Positions 54,374 through 62,883 of a DNA stretch of 64,000 nt are shown piece after piece. Position 1 is the stretch's first letter. Each line of letters opens with the position of its first letter. The position numbers were made by a program, and so were the translations under genes. Origin of the DNA: Clostridiales bacterium (GTDB lineage Bacteria; Bacillota; Clostridia; Christensenellales; Aristaeellaceae); the NCBI GenBank assembly GCA_004557905.1, contig SFFH01000001.1, forward strand, positions 62,001 through 126,000. Direction: 5' to 3'. The notes beneath the pieces were generated by a model. The model was not told where the DNA came from. It made no database searches and saw only the letters and a list, made by a program, of their open reading frames with translations.

Positions 54374-56257
54374 TTGTGTGGAATTGTCGGGTATACCGGC
54401 TGCTGTCAGGCCGCACCCATCTTGCTTGAGGGACTTACTCGTCTGGAATACCGCGGCTACGACAGCGCGGGTATTGCGGTGCGCGATGAGGGCGCGCCGC
54501 GCATTGAGGTGGTCAAGGCCAAGGGAAGACTCAAAAATCTGATGGAGATGACGGATTCCGGCCGCGCGGTGCGGGGCTGCTGCGGCGTGGGCCATACGCG
54601 CTGGGCGACGCACGGCGAGCCGAGCACGGTCAACGCGCATCCGCACGATTCCAAGGACAAGCGTGTCGTGCTGGTGCACAACGGCATCATCGAAAACCAT
54701 CAGGAGATTCGTGAGGCGCTGCAGCGCAAGGGCTACGTCTTCAAGTCGCAGACCGACACGGAGGCCGCCTGCCTGCTGCTGGACAGCTATTATGCGGAGA
54801 GCATGGGCGGCGACCTGTCGCCGCGGGAGCGCGCGCTGGACGCGATCCATCGCCTGATGATCCGCGTGCGCGGCAGTTATGCGCTGGGCATTCTCTTCGG
54901 CGATCAGCCGGGCGTGCTGTATGCCGCCCGCAAGGACAGCCCGCTGATCGTGGGCTGCTGCTCGGAGGAGATGCACGGCCACATGATCGCCTCCGACGTA
55001 CCCGCAGTGCTGGGCTTCACGCGCAATGTGGTCTACATCGGAAACGATGAAATCGCCTGCCTCACCCGGGACGAGCGCCATATCTACAACATCGACTGCG
55101 AGGAGATCGAAAAGCCGGTCACGGAGATCCAGTGGGACGCCGCTGCCGCCGAAAAGGACGGCTATGAGCACTTCATGATGAAGGAGATTCACGAGCAGCC
55201 GCGCGCCGTCCGCGACACGCTCTCCCCGCGCATCAAAGAAGAGGAGGAGAAGCGCTTCATCGACCTGAGCGAAACCGGGCTGACCGACGAGGACCTGGCC
55301 GGCATTTCACGCGTCTACATGGTCGGCTGCGGCTCGGCGTATCACGCGGCCTGCGTGGGCCGGGTCGTCCTGGAGCAGCTGGCGCATGTGCCCTGTGAGG
55401 TCGATCTGGCGAGCGAGTTCCGCTACCGCGATCCGATTCTGGAGGAGCGCGGCCTGGTCATCTTCATCAGCCAGAGCGGCGAGACGGCGGACACCCTGGC
55501 GGCGCTGCGCCTGTGCAGGGAGTGCGGCGTGCGCACGCTGGCGGTGGTGAACGTCGTGGGCTCCTCGATTGCACGCGAGGCCGATGCGGTCATGTACACC
55601 TGGGCCGGGCCGGAGATTTCCGTGGCGACGACCAAGGCCTATTCCACGCAGCTGTGCGCGCTGTATCTCATCGCGGTCAAGCTCGCCTCTGCGCGCGGGC
55701 AGATCGACGAGGCGCGTCAGGCGCAGCTCATCGAGGACATGCTGGCCCTGCCGGACAAGATCGAGCGCGTGCTCTCCGACAAGGAGCGCGTGCAGTGGTT
55801 TGCCAACAAGATGGCGGCCTGCAAGGACGTGTTCTTCATCGGCAGAGGGCTGGACTACGCCATCAGCCTGGAGGGAAGCCTCAAGCTCAAGGAGATCAGC
55901 TACATCCATTCGGAGGCGTATGCGGCGGGCGAGCTCAAGCACGGCACCATCAGCCTGATCGAGGACGGCGTGCTGGTCGTCGGTGTGGCAACCCAGCCGG
56001 CGCTCTTTGAAAAGGTGGTTTCCAACATGACCGAGGCGCGCAGCCGCGGCGCGTATCTCTTCGGCCTGACGACCTACGGGCAGTACGCCATCGAGGACAC
56101 GGTCAATTTCACCGTCTATGTGCCCAGGACGGACCCGCTCTTTGCCACGTCTCTGGCCGTCGTACCGCTGCAGCTGCTGGCGTATTACATCAGCTGCGCC
56201 AAGGGCCTGGACGTGGATAAGCCGCGCAATCTGGCCAAGAGCGTCACGGTGGAGTAA
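54374..56257 (+). CDS. glmS: Glucosamine-fructose-6-phosphate aminotransferase
   Basis: A 627-residue enzyme making glucosamine-6-phosphate for cell-wall synthesis. The start is a TTG at 54374 with CGGAGGA 6 bases upstream. This choice puts Cys2 (CGIVGYTG), the catalytic N-terminal nucleophile of the glutaminase domain, right after the initiator Met. The N-terminal Ntn domain covers about 1-235. Two SIS domains follow (about 300-440 and 475-620), with SQSGETADT and a C-terminal NLAKSVTVE ending. It is the only copy in the window. Confidence 0.97.
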   Translation: MCGIVGYTGCCQAAPILLEGLTRLEYRGYDSAGIAVRDEGAPRIEVVKAKGRLKNLMEMTDSGRAVRGCCGVGHTRWATHGEPSTVNAHPHDSKDKRVVLVHNGIIENHQEIREALQRKGYVFKSQTDTEAACLLLDSYYAESMGGDLSPRERALDAIHRLMIRVRGSYALGILFGDQPGVLYAARKDSPLIVGCCSEEMHGHMIASDVPAVLGFTRNVVYIGNDEIACLTRDERHIYNIDCEEIEKPVTEIQWDAAAAEKDGYEHFMMKEIHEQPRAVRDTLSPRIKEEEEKRFIDLSETGLTDEDLAGISRVYMVGCGSAYHAACVGRVVLEQLAHVPCEVDLASEFRYRDPILEERGLVIFISQSGETADTLAALRLCRECGVRTLAVVNVVGSSIAREADAVMYTWAGPEISVATTKAYSTQLCALYLIAVKLASARGQIDEARQAQLIEDMLALPDKIERVLSDKERVQWFANKMAACKDVFFIGRGLDYAISLEGSLKLKEISYIHSEAYAAGELKHGTISLIEDGVLVVGVATQPALFEKVVSNMTEARSRGAYLFGLTTYGQYAIEDTVNFTVYVPRTDPLFATSLAVVPLQLLAYYISCAKGLDVDKPRNLAKSVTVE

Positions 56258-56275
56258 GCGCGAAGTGAAAAAGAG

Positions 56276-56309
56276 CAGGCAGCCGGAGAATTCCACCGGC
56301 TGCCTGTTT
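56276..56309 (+). terminator. Terminator of glmS
   Basis: Perfect 11-bp stem CAGGCAGCCGG / CCGGCTGCCTG (56276-56286 with 56296-56306) with a short TTT. Confidence 0.8.
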
Positions 56310-56376
56310 GCGCGCGGCGCATAGTTTCCGCGAAATCCGCCATCCTACGATCAAAACGCGGATGGGTGGGAGGACT

Positions 56377-57405
56377 GTGAGCAAGCGAATGGGCACGCGC
56401 ACCGTGTGCCTGACCAACAGACCCGGCGTGATTGCCTGGGCAAGCGTCGTCGGACAGAAGGAGAAGGACGGCCCGTATGGCGGGCAGTTCGACGTGGTGA
56501 TTCCCAATGAGCTCAATGGCAAGCAGTCGTTTGAGGCGGCGGAACGGAGCATCCTGGAGACGGCGGTGAAGCTTTGCGCGCAGCATGCGGGCTGCACGCT
56601 CGGCGACGTCCAGATGCTTCTGGCGGGCGACCTGCTCAACCAGATTATCTCGGCGGGCTTTGCCGCGAGAAATCTCGAAATCCCGTTCTACGGGCTCTAC
56701 GGCGCATGCTCGACGATGTCCGAGTCGCTCTCCATCGGCAGCATGATCGCGGACGGCGGCTTTGCAGACCGGCTCATCTGCTCGACGTGCAGCCACTTCT
56801 GCACGGCGGAGCGCCAGTACCGCGCGCCGCTGGAGCTGGGCAATCAGCGCACGCCGACGGCGCAGTGGACGGTGACCGGTTCTGGCGCGGTGATGCTCTC
56901 CGGCGGGCCTGCGGCGCAGCAGGCGAAGATTGTGGCGACGCACGCGACCTGCGGCAAGGTGCTCGATCTGGGCATTGCCGACCAGAACAACATGGGCGCG
57001 GCGATGGCGCCGGCGGCAGCGGATACGATTGAAGCGCACTTCAGGGACACGCAGCGCGGTTTTGACGACTTTGATCTGGTCGTCACGGGCGATCTTGGGC
57101 ATCTGGGCCGCGATCTGCTCATCGAGCTGCTGGAGCAGAAGGGCATCGCCGTGCAGGAAGACAAGCTCTTTGACTGCGGCTGCCAGATCTTTTCGCCGTC
57201 GCAGGACACGCACTGCGGCGGAAGCGGCTGCGGCTGCGCGGCCAGCATGCTCTGCGCGCACATCCTGCCGCGGCTGGCCAGCGGGGAGCTGCGCAGGGTG
57301 TACTTCATGGCGACGGGCGCGCTGCTCAGCCCGACCTCGACCATGCAGGGAGAGAGTATTCCGGGCGTGGCGCACGCGATTGTGCTGGAACACAGGGAGG
57401 CGTGA
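56377..57405 (+). CDS. spoVAD: Stage V sporulation protein AD
   Basis: A 342-residue thiolase-like protein that binds dipicolinic acid for import into the forespore. Features are the start SKRMGTRTVCLTNRPGVIAWASVVG, GLYGACSTMSESL, TSTMQGESIPGVAHAI at the C-terminus (split in the text) and a Cys-rich stretch CGGSGCGCAASML. The GTG at 56377 after GGTGGGAGGA fits SpoVAD N-termini. spoVAE follows at 4 bases; spoVAC is not upstream. Confidence 0.94.
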   Translation: MSKRMGTRTVCLTNRPGVIAWASVVGQKEKDGPYGGQFDVVIPNELNGKQSFEAAERSILETAVKLCAQHAGCTLGDVQMLLAGDLLNQIISAGFAARNLEIPFYGLYGACSTMSESLSIGSMIADGGFADRLICSTCSHFCTAERQYRAPLELGNQRTPTAQWTVTGSGAVMLSGGPAAQQAKIVATHATCGKVLDLGIADQNNMGAAMAPAAADTIEAHFRDTQRGFDDFDLVVTGDLGHLGRDLLIELLEQKGIAVQEDKLFDCGCQIFSPSQDTHCGGSGCGCAASMLCAHILPRLASGELRRVYFMATGALLSPTSTMQGESIPGVAHAIVLEHREA

Positions 57406-57409
57406 CAAC

Positions 57410-57787
57410 GTGGAAATTTCTGAAATTCTGCTGATGTACGTCAAGGCGTTCTTTGTCGGCGGGCTCATCTGTGCGTTCGGCCAGATTCTGATCATGAAGA
57501 CGCAGCTGACCAGCGCGCGGATTCTCGTGGGCTATGTGACGGCGGGCGTCATTCTGGGCGCGTTGGGGCTGTACAAGCCGGTGATCGACTTCGCCGGGGC
57601 CGGAGCCACCGTGCCGCTGACGGGCTTTGGCTACGTCCTGGCCAACGGCGCGATAGAGGGCGCGAAGAGCAACGGCCTGCTCGGCGCGTTCACCGGCGGC
57701 GTGATCGCGGGCGCGGGCGGCATCGCTGCGGCGGTGTTCTTCGGCTATTTCGCCGCGCTGATCTTCAAGCCGAAGATGAAGACCTAA
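57410..57787 (+). CDS. spoVAE: Stage V sporulation protein AE
   Basis: A 125-residue membrane protein with about four helices, matching SpoVAE/SpoVAEB (YVKAFFVGGLICAFGQILI, GFGYVLANGAIEGAK, GLLGAFTGG). It works with SpoVAC and SpoVAD in moving dipicolinate into spores. It starts with GTG, 9 bases after a GGGAGG site. Its TAA stop overlaps the end of an inserted MITE-like repeat. Confidence 0.93.
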   Translation: MEISEILLMYVKAFFVGGLICAFGQILIMKTQLTSARILVGYVTAGVILGALGLYKPVIDFAGAGATVPLTGFGYVLANGAIEGAKSNGLLGAFTGGVIAGAGGIAAAVFFGYFAALIFKPKMKT

Positions 57788-57949
57788 TACTAATTCTTAT
57801 TAAAATGGCTTAATCCGCGCATCGTCTTTTCCGCCCTGACTTTGCCTCGTTCCGTTCAACGTACCTTAAGTAACGCCTCACTTCACTCGGCTTCATCAGA
57901 GCGAAAAATCTGATGCGCTCTGTTAAGCATTTTAATTGCGAATTAGTAT
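57787..57949. mobile_element. MITE-like element, 163 bp
   Basis: Terminal inverted repeats of about 27 bp. The left end reads ATACTAATTC..TTAAAATG..CTTAA from 57787; the right end reads TTAAG-CATTTTAATT..GAATTAGTAT to 57949. The interior (about 109 bp) has no convincing gene. The left end overlaps the spoVAE stop codon. Size, terminal repeats and lack of a transposase fit a miniature inverted-repeat element moved in trans. The target duplication is unclear. Confidence 0.7.
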
Positions 57950-57977
57950 AAGCGCCTGGAAACGCGACTGCACAGGC

Positions 57978-58021
57978 AAACGCCGCTGAAAGGATCGAAG
58001 GATCACTCCGGCGGCGTTTTT
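57978..58021. terminator. Terminator downstream of spoVAE
   Basis: AAACGCCGC (57978-57986) pairs with GCGGCGTTT (58011-58019), with T run to 58021. The large loop has a small inner stem. It likely terminates the spoVAD-spoVAE transcript beyond the MITE. Confidence 0.7.
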
Positions 58022-58060
58022 CATTCACAGGGTTATTTGACCGATTTTGAATTTTTATGG

Positions 58061-58089
58061 TTGACAAAACGGCATTCCTCGTGTATAAT
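58061..58089 (+). promoter_or_regulatory. Promoter of tRNA-Tyr
   Basis: TTGACA (58061-58066), 17-base spacer, TATAAT (58084-58089): perfect consensus, as usual for stable RNA. Confidence 0.9.
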
Positions 58090-58123
58090 ACTCCATGTTC
58101 CGCACGGAACGACAAATTCATAT

Positions 58124-58208
<85 letters not shown>

Positions 58209-58233
58209 TCTTCGCTAGTGAAAGCAATTTCAT

Positions 58234-58261
58234 GCAGGTTCAAGTCCTGTTTCCCGCACCA
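58234..58261 (+). pseudogene. tRNA 3'-end remnant
   Basis: A complete T arm (GCAGG-TTCAAGT-CCTGT) followed by TTCCCGC-A-CCA, i.e. the 3' acceptor strand with encoded CCA. No matching 5' acceptor, D arm or proper anticodon loop lies between it and tRNA-Tyr. It is either a decayed tRNA gene or an attachment-site footprint of an integrated element. Confidence 0.7.
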
Positions 58262-58386
58262 AATTAGCACGATAGTTTTGATACGAAACCATCGTGCTTT
58301 TTCTATATTGGTTGATATTTACACAGCAATTTGATACAATCTATTCGACAAACTTGAATTTACAAACATTGAAAGGAGTTATTATC

Positions 58387-58617
58387 ATGTTGAAATTGTT
58401 TAAAAAATCTATTTGGATTCCTTATGAAGATAGTACTGTTTATCCTACTGTTGCAAAAGCACAGCAGGCAATTATCAAATATTGTGAAGATAACGGATTT
58501 TTATATGAATTTACTGCAGATGATGAAGTTGTTATAGATGGAATTAAACATGGAATATATCGTGGATATGAATCTGGAAGTCGAGGAAACTATGGCATTA
58601 AATGTAGAGAGAAGTAA
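58387..58617 (+). CDS. AT-rich orphan gene, 76 residues
   Basis: A small soluble protein (MLKLFKKSIWIPYEDST start) with no recognised domain. GAAAGGAG precedes the ATG at 58387. Its codons are strikingly AT-rich (AAA, ATT, GAT, TTT), unlike every neighbouring gene, and it sits next to a tRNA remnant. It is probably horizontally acquired, perhaps the last cargo of a decayed integrated element. Confidence 0.65.
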   Translation: MLKLFKKSIWIPYEDSTVYPTVAKAQQAIIKYCEDNGFLYEFTADDEVVIDGIKHGIYRGYESGSRGNYGIKCREK

Positions 58618-58672
58618 CTCTACAAATCATAATTTGACAAACTGATTAGCATAGCTTCAGTCCTAAAAGAGA

Positions 58673-58734
58673 GTTTCATTTCCCGCTTAATAGTTTCATT
58701 TTTTGAGTGAAACCAAATGAAACCTTTTGAAACC
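58673..58734. repeat. Phased GTTTCATTT / GAAACC repeats
   Basis: Two GTTTCATTT copies 20 bp apart (58673, 58693) are followed by three GAAACC copies exactly 10 bp apart (58709, 58719, 58729). AAATGAAAC is the complement of GTTTCATTT, so the set is an inverted array on one face of the helix. It resembles iterons or a multi-site protein-binding region; no gene overlaps it. Confidence 0.55.
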
Positions 58735-58760
58735 ATATCATTATTATCAAACTAATTCAT

Positions 58761-58790
58761 AAAAACGCCTTGAGGATACAGGGCGTTTTT
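58761..58790. terminator. Terminator at the end of the AT-rich island
   Basis: AAAAACGCC (58761-58769) pairs with GGCGTTTTT (58782-58790); the T run is part of the stem. It works in either direction. Confidence 0.75.
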
Positions 58791-58793
58791 ATT

Positions 58794-58868
58794 ATGAAGA
58801 CATCAATGAAGCAGGAGCTTGAAACTGAGCAGCTCAACGAAGCGCTGAGGCGCAGCCGGAGCGAATGA
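58794..58868 (+). other. Short open frame, possible gene remnant
   Basis: A 24-codon frame (MKTSMKQELETEQLNEALRR and four more residues) that looks like a charged helix and is GC-rich like the host. It has no clear ribosome site and may be the tail of a lost gene. The rest of 58618-58947 holds only the repeats and terminators listed. Confidence 0.25.
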
Positions 58869-58892
58869 CGCAATCCATATCCTGCAGAATAC

Positions 58893-58938
58893 AAGAGGAA
58901 CCGCGGAGAGCAGAGGATTGGCTCTTTCGCGGTTCCTT
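58893..58938 (-). terminator. Probable terminator of the acetolactate synthase-like gene
   Basis: GGAACCGCG (58897-58905) pairs with CGCGGTTCC (58928-58936), with an inner AGAGC/GCTCT stem. The T tract on the minus strand is weak. Confidence 0.5.
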
Positions 58939-58947
58939 GATATCCGG

Positions 58948-60594
58948 TCAGTTGTGCTCCTGCGTCAGCGCCTTCAGCCTGGCGGTGAGCAGCACGTTCT
59001 CCCGGTAATCGATCGGGCAGTCGATGACGGCGGGCACGTCCTGAGAAAACGCGTCCTCCAGAATGGGCATCAGGTCGTCCGCGCGCTCGACGCGATAGCC
59101 CTTACAGCCCATGCTTTCGGCCAGCATCACGAAATCCGGGTTCGTGAAGCTGGTCATGTTCGTGTGGCCGAAGCGGTCGTTCTGCTTCCACTGGATCAGT
59201 CCGTAAGCGCTGTCGTTGAAGATCAGGGTGACAAAGGGAAGACCCTCCCGGCGCGCGGTTTCCAGCTCCTGGCAGTTCATCATGAAGCCGCCGTCGCCGG
59301 TGACGGCCAGAATGCGCTTGTCGGGGTGCACCAGCTTGGCAGCCAGCGCGCCGGGCACGGCGATACCCATCGTCGCAAAGCCGTTGGAGATGAGGCAGGA
59401 CCGCGGCTCGTCGCAGGGATAATGCCGGGCAATCCACATCTTGTGCGCGCCGACGTCGCTGAGCAGGATGTCGCCGGGGCCCATGATCCGGCGAATGTCG
59501 CTGAGCACGCGCTGGGGCTTGAGGGGATAGCCGTCGTCACCTGCAAATCCGGCAAACTCGTCGAGCATGCGCGCGCGCAGCGCGAAGGCCATCTCCGGCT
59601 CCTGGATGCGGACGGTCAGCTGGGCGAGGTGTCGCAGCGTTTCGGCCATGTCGCCGATCACCTCGATGGCCGGCGGATAGCACCGGTTGACGTGCGCCGC
59701 TGTGCTGCTGACGTGGATGATCGTCTTGTCCTGCCGGGGGTCCAGGCGGGCGGGGGAAAGCTCCACGATGTCATAGCCGACGCACAGAAGGAGGTCGGCC
59801 TGCTCCAGCAGCAGGTCCTGATAATCCCGCTGCGGAATGCCGATGGTGCCCATGGCGTAGGGATCGTCGCTGCGGATGACGCCCTTGGCCATCATGGTGT
59901 TGACCACCGGCAGATGCGCGGCGTGCGCCAGCTCCGTGATCTCGGCGGCGATGTCGCCCCTGGCGGCGTCCGCGCCGACCAGCATGACAGGGCATTTGGC
60001 GCGCGCCAGCAGCTTGGCCGCCTGGGCGATGGTCTCCAGATCGGCGTATTCCGGGCGGCTGTTCTGGGGAATCATGGGCTTCATGTTCTCCGGCACATCC
60101 ATGCGCGCCACGTCCACGGGCAGGTCGATGAGCGTCGCGCCCATCTTGCCGTCCCGCTGGGCGTATTTGAAGGCGAGCCGAACGATTTCCGTGATGCTGT
60201 CCGGCCGCATGACCAGCTTGGTCCGCTTGGTGATTGGCTCAAAGAGCTTGTTCAGATCCAGATACTGATGGCCGGTGATGTGCATTCTCTCCGTGGAGAC
60301 CTGCCCCGTGATGGCCACCAGCGGTGCGCCGTCCGAATTGGCGTCCGCCACGCCGGTGATCAGGTTCGTCGCACCGGGGCCGAGCGTGGCCAGGCAGACG
60401 CCGGCCTTTCCCGTCAGCCGGCCGTATACATCCGCCATAAACGCGGCGCCCTGCTCGTGACGGGTGGTGATGAAGCGGATGGGCGAGGCGGCCAGCGCCT
60501 CGATGATCTCCAGATTCTCCTCGCCGGGAATGCCGAATACGACCTCCACACCCTCTGCGGCGAGGCACTCAACCAGTTTCTGGGCAACGTTCAT
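58948..60594 (-). CDS. alsS: Acetolactate synthase, catabolic type
   Basis: A 548-residue thiamine-diphosphate enzyme. The catalytic Glu region is FGIPGEENLEIIEAL..TRHEQGAAFMADVYGR. The central domain has SRPEYADLETI. The ThDP motif is GDGGFMMNCQELETARREG..LIFND (~425-455). It condenses two pyruvates to acetolactate, here without an adjacent small subunit or alsD, which suits the FAD-independent catabolic form. Other pyruvate-utilising ThDP enzymes are possible. The ATG at 60594 has GGGAGGAA; the much longer open frame upstream is spurious. Confidence 0.85.
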   Translation of the reverse strand: MNVAQKLVECLAAEGVEVVFGIPGEENLEIIEALAASPIRFITTRHEQGAAFMADVYGRLTGKAGVCLATLGPGATNLITGVADANSDGAPLVAITGQVSTERMHITGHQYLDLNKLFEPITKRTKLVMRPDSITEIVRLAFKYAQRDGKMGATLIDLPVDVARMDVPENMKPMIPQNSRPEYADLETIAQAAKLLARAKCPVMLVGADAARGDIAAEITELAHAAHLPVVNTMMAKGVIRSDDPYAMGTIGIPQRDYQDLLLEQADLLLCVGYDIVELSPARLDPRQDKTIIHVSSTAAHVNRCYPPAIEVIGDMAETLRHLAQLTVRIQEPEMAFALRARMLDEFAGFAGDDGYPLKPQRVLSDIRRIMGPGDILLSDVGAHKMWIARHYPCDEPRSCLISNGFATMGIAVPGALAAKLVHPDKRILAVTGDGGFMMNCQELETARREGLPFVTLIFNDSAYGLIQWKQNDRFGHTNMTSFTNPDFVMLAESMGCKGYRVERADDLMPILEDAFSQDVPAVIDCPIDYRENVLLTARLKALTQEHN

Positions 60595-60665
60595 GCCGAT
60601 TCCTCCCATATGAAAGAAGGCGGGCAGAACCCGTACGTGGGTACCGCTCGCCATTGAACAGAAAC

Positions 60666-60693
60666 AGTATACTCCGGTATTGGAAAATGTCAA
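60666..60693 (-). promoter_or_regulatory. Promoter of alsS
   Basis: Minus strand TTGACA (60688-60693), 16-base spacer, TATACT (60666-60671). Confidence 0.8.
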
Positions 60694-60804
60694 GGGTGTC
60701 GTTTCATTCTGACAAATTATTCGGCATAATTCCGCTGTGAATATGCAGAAAATAAGGAAAAAGTACAAAAATAGAAAATATTCCGGCATAATAGGAAAAC
60801 AAAC

Positions 60805-60833
60805 TTGCAAATAAACAGGCGCTATGCTATTAT
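60805..60833 (+). promoter_or_regulatory. Promoter of the ATP-grasp operon
   Basis: TTGCAA (60805-60810), 17-base spacer, TATTAT (60828-60833). A small GCGCC/GGCGC hairpin lies in the leader before the AAGGAGG ribosome site. Confidence 0.75.
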
Positions 60834-60894
60834 GTCTTTTATGCAGTGATCCGATGCGCCGCTTCGGCGCATCACTTGCCAAGGAGGAATGACC

Positions 60895-62217
60895 GTGCCG
60901 GATACCAGAGAGCTCACCAAGCACACAGAGGAGATCAACGAGCTGCTTGCCCGATATGGGGTCAAGTTCGGCCTGTACAAGCAAGGCGTTTTCAAGGAGC
61001 AGCTGTTCCCGTTTGACGCCATTCCCCGGATCATCAGCGCGGAGGACTTTGCCGGGCTGGAGAGGGGACTCAAGCAGCGCGTGATGGCGCTCAACTGCTT
61101 CATCGCCGATATCTATGGCGAAAAGAAGATCATCCGCGACAAGGTGGTGCCGGAGGAGTTTGTGTTTGACAGCCCGGGCTATCTGGCCCAGTGCGAGGGC
61201 ACGAAGCTGCCCAAGGGTGTCTGGTCGCACATCTCCGGCATCGATCTGGTGCAGGCGAAGGATGGCGGCTGGTTCATCCTGGAGGACAACCTGCGCGTGC
61301 CCTCCGGCGCGTCCTATCCGATGATCGCCCGGGAGCTGTGCCGCCGGGCCAGCCCGCGCACGTTCCAGGCCTGCGGCGTGGCGGACAACCGGGACTATGC
61401 GGCCCTGCTGCGCTCCGCCATGGACCATGTGAACACCGGCGGCTGCACGGTGATCCTCACGCCGGGCCGGTACAATGCCGCGTATTTTGAGCACTCCTAT
61501 CTGGCGGAAAAGACGGGCGCGCACCTGGTGACCGGCAGCGAGCTGACCGTGGAGGACGGCTTCCTGTGGTTCAACGGCTACGACGGACGCAAGGAGCGCG
61601 TCGGCACCGTGTACCGCCGCATCTCCGACGACTACCTGGACCCGATGAGCTTCCGCGCCGATTCGCTGATCGGCATTCCGCACCTGTACGAGGTGTTCCG
61701 CCGGGGCAACGTAGCGCTGATGAACGCGCCCGGCAACGGCGTGGCGGACGACAAGGGCATCTACTACTTTGTGCCCCGCATGATCCGCTACTATCTGGGC
61801 GAGGAGCCTGTGCTGCACAACGCTCCGACCTATCTGCCCTATTACGAGCAGGACATGCGGTATGTGCTCGAGCACTTTGACACGCTCGTGCTCAAGGACG
61901 TGGCGGAGGCCGGCGGCTACGGCGTGGTGTTCGGCAGCAAGATGACGAAGCAGCAGAAGGCGGACTTCATCGCGCTGCTGAAGAAGGAGCCGCGCCGCTT
62001 CATCGCGCAGGAGGTCATCGACTTCCGCGACCTTAACATCATGGAGGGCGGCGAGGCGGTGCCGCGCAAGGCGGATCTTCGCGCCTTTGTGCTGATGGGC
62101 GAGGAGCCCATGGTCTGGAAGAGCGGCCTGACCCGCTTCTCGCGCAACCCGGATTCCTTTATCGTCAACAGCTCACAGGGAGGAGGCTTCAAGGACACAT
62201 GGGTATTGTCTCATTGA
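60895..62217 (+). CDS. Circularly permuted ATP-grasp type 2 protein (DUF404/DUF407)
   Basis: A 440-residue putative amide- or peptide-bond ligase. Signatures are GVKFGLYKQGVFKEQLFPFD, HISGIDLVQAKDGGWFILEDN (Mg/ATP region, split), RVGTVYRRISDDYLDPMSFR and a C-terminal SSQGGGFKDTWVL. Family members lack a proven substrate; genomic studies propose peptide or amino-acid conjugate synthesis. AAGGAGG lies 7 bases before GTG 60895; the ATG at 60889 is too close to it. It overlaps the alpha-E gene by 19 bases. Confidence 0.9.
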   Translation: MPDTRELTKHTEEINELLARYGVKFGLYKQGVFKEQLFPFDAIPRIISAEDFAGLERGLKQRVMALNCFIADIYGEKKIIRDKVVPEEFVFDSPGYLAQCEGTKLPKGVWSHISGIDLVQAKDGGWFILEDNLRVPSGASYPMIARELCRRASPRTFQACGVADNRDYAALLRSAMDHVNTGGCTVILTPGRYNAAYFEHSYLAEKTGAHLVTGSELTVEDGFLWFNGYDGRKERVGTVYRRISDDYLDPMSFRADSLIGIPHLYEVFRRGNVALMNAPGNGVADDKGIYYFVPRMIRYYLGEEPVLHNAPTYLPYYEQDMRYVLEHFDTLVLKDVAEAGGYGVVFGSKMTKQQKADFIALLKKEPRRFIAQEVIDFRDLNIMEGGEAVPRKADLRAFVLMGEEPMVWKSGLTRFSRNPDSFIVNSSQGGGFKDTWVLSH

Positions 62218-62867
62218 CCAACACGGACAAGCTCTACTGGCTGGGCCGGTACAGCGAGCGCGTCTACACCACCATCCGCCTGTTCGGCGAGAGCTTTGAT
62301 CATCTGATCGAGGGCGAGGTGCAGAGCATCGGCGCGTTTTGCGCCTCGCTGAACATCCCCAATCTCTACACGTCGGGCGACGACTTCGTGGAGCGGTATC
62401 TGTTTGACGCGGAGAACCCGGACTCTGTCTTCGCCAATCTGACCCGCGCGTATGACAACGCGATGACGCTGCGCGAGGAGATCGGCAGCGAATGCGTCAG
62501 CTACATTCAGCTGGCTATCTACGCGATGAACAGCCTGCGCGGCAGTGAGAACCCAATGTTCGGCCTGCAGAAGGTGGTTGACGACATTCTGGCGTTCTGG
62601 GGGCTGTCGGATGACATCATCCCGGACGAGAACGTGCGCAACATCATCAAGGTCGGCAAGCGCGTGGAGCGTCTGGATCTGTATGCCCGGCTGAAGCTGC
62701 CAAAGAAGGACATCCTGCGCGAGGTCAGAAGGCTGGCGGTGCGCATCAGCCGGACCAACCTTCAGTACGCGCAGGCGGACATTGACCGGCTGATGGCCCT
62801 GGCCACGGCCGGGGAGACGGCGTATGACGAGATCGTCACGCTGGTGGATGGTCTGGTGAAAATCTGA
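62199..62867 (+). CDS. Alpha-E domain protein
   Basis: A 222-residue all-helical protein of the alpha-E family (start GIVSLTNTDKLYWLGRYSERVYTTIRLF, split), with the family pattern VGKRVERLDLYARL near residue 153. It nearly always accompanies the circularly permuted ATP-grasp enzyme, and in other genomes the two can be fused. The biochemical role is unknown. The start lies inside the end of the ATP-grasp gene. Confidence 0.92.
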   Translation: MGIVSLTNTDKLYWLGRYSERVYTTIRLFGESFDHLIEGEVQSIGAFCASLNIPNLYTSGDDFVERYLFDAENPDSVFANLTRAYDNAMTLREEIGSECVSYIQLAIYAMNSLRGSENPMFGLQKVVDDILAFWGLSDDIIPDENVRNIIKVGKRVERLDLYARLKLPKKDILREVRRLAVRISRTNLQYAQADIDRLMALATAGETAYDEIVTLVDGLVKI

Positions 62868-62883
62868 CGAGACGAGGTGCTCA

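Noticed and set aside
60595..61875. Long N-terminal extension of the acetolactate synthase-like gene
   Set aside because: It covers the divergent promoters and the antisense of the ATP-grasp gene. The ATG at 60594 with GGGAGGAA gives a normal-length enzyme.
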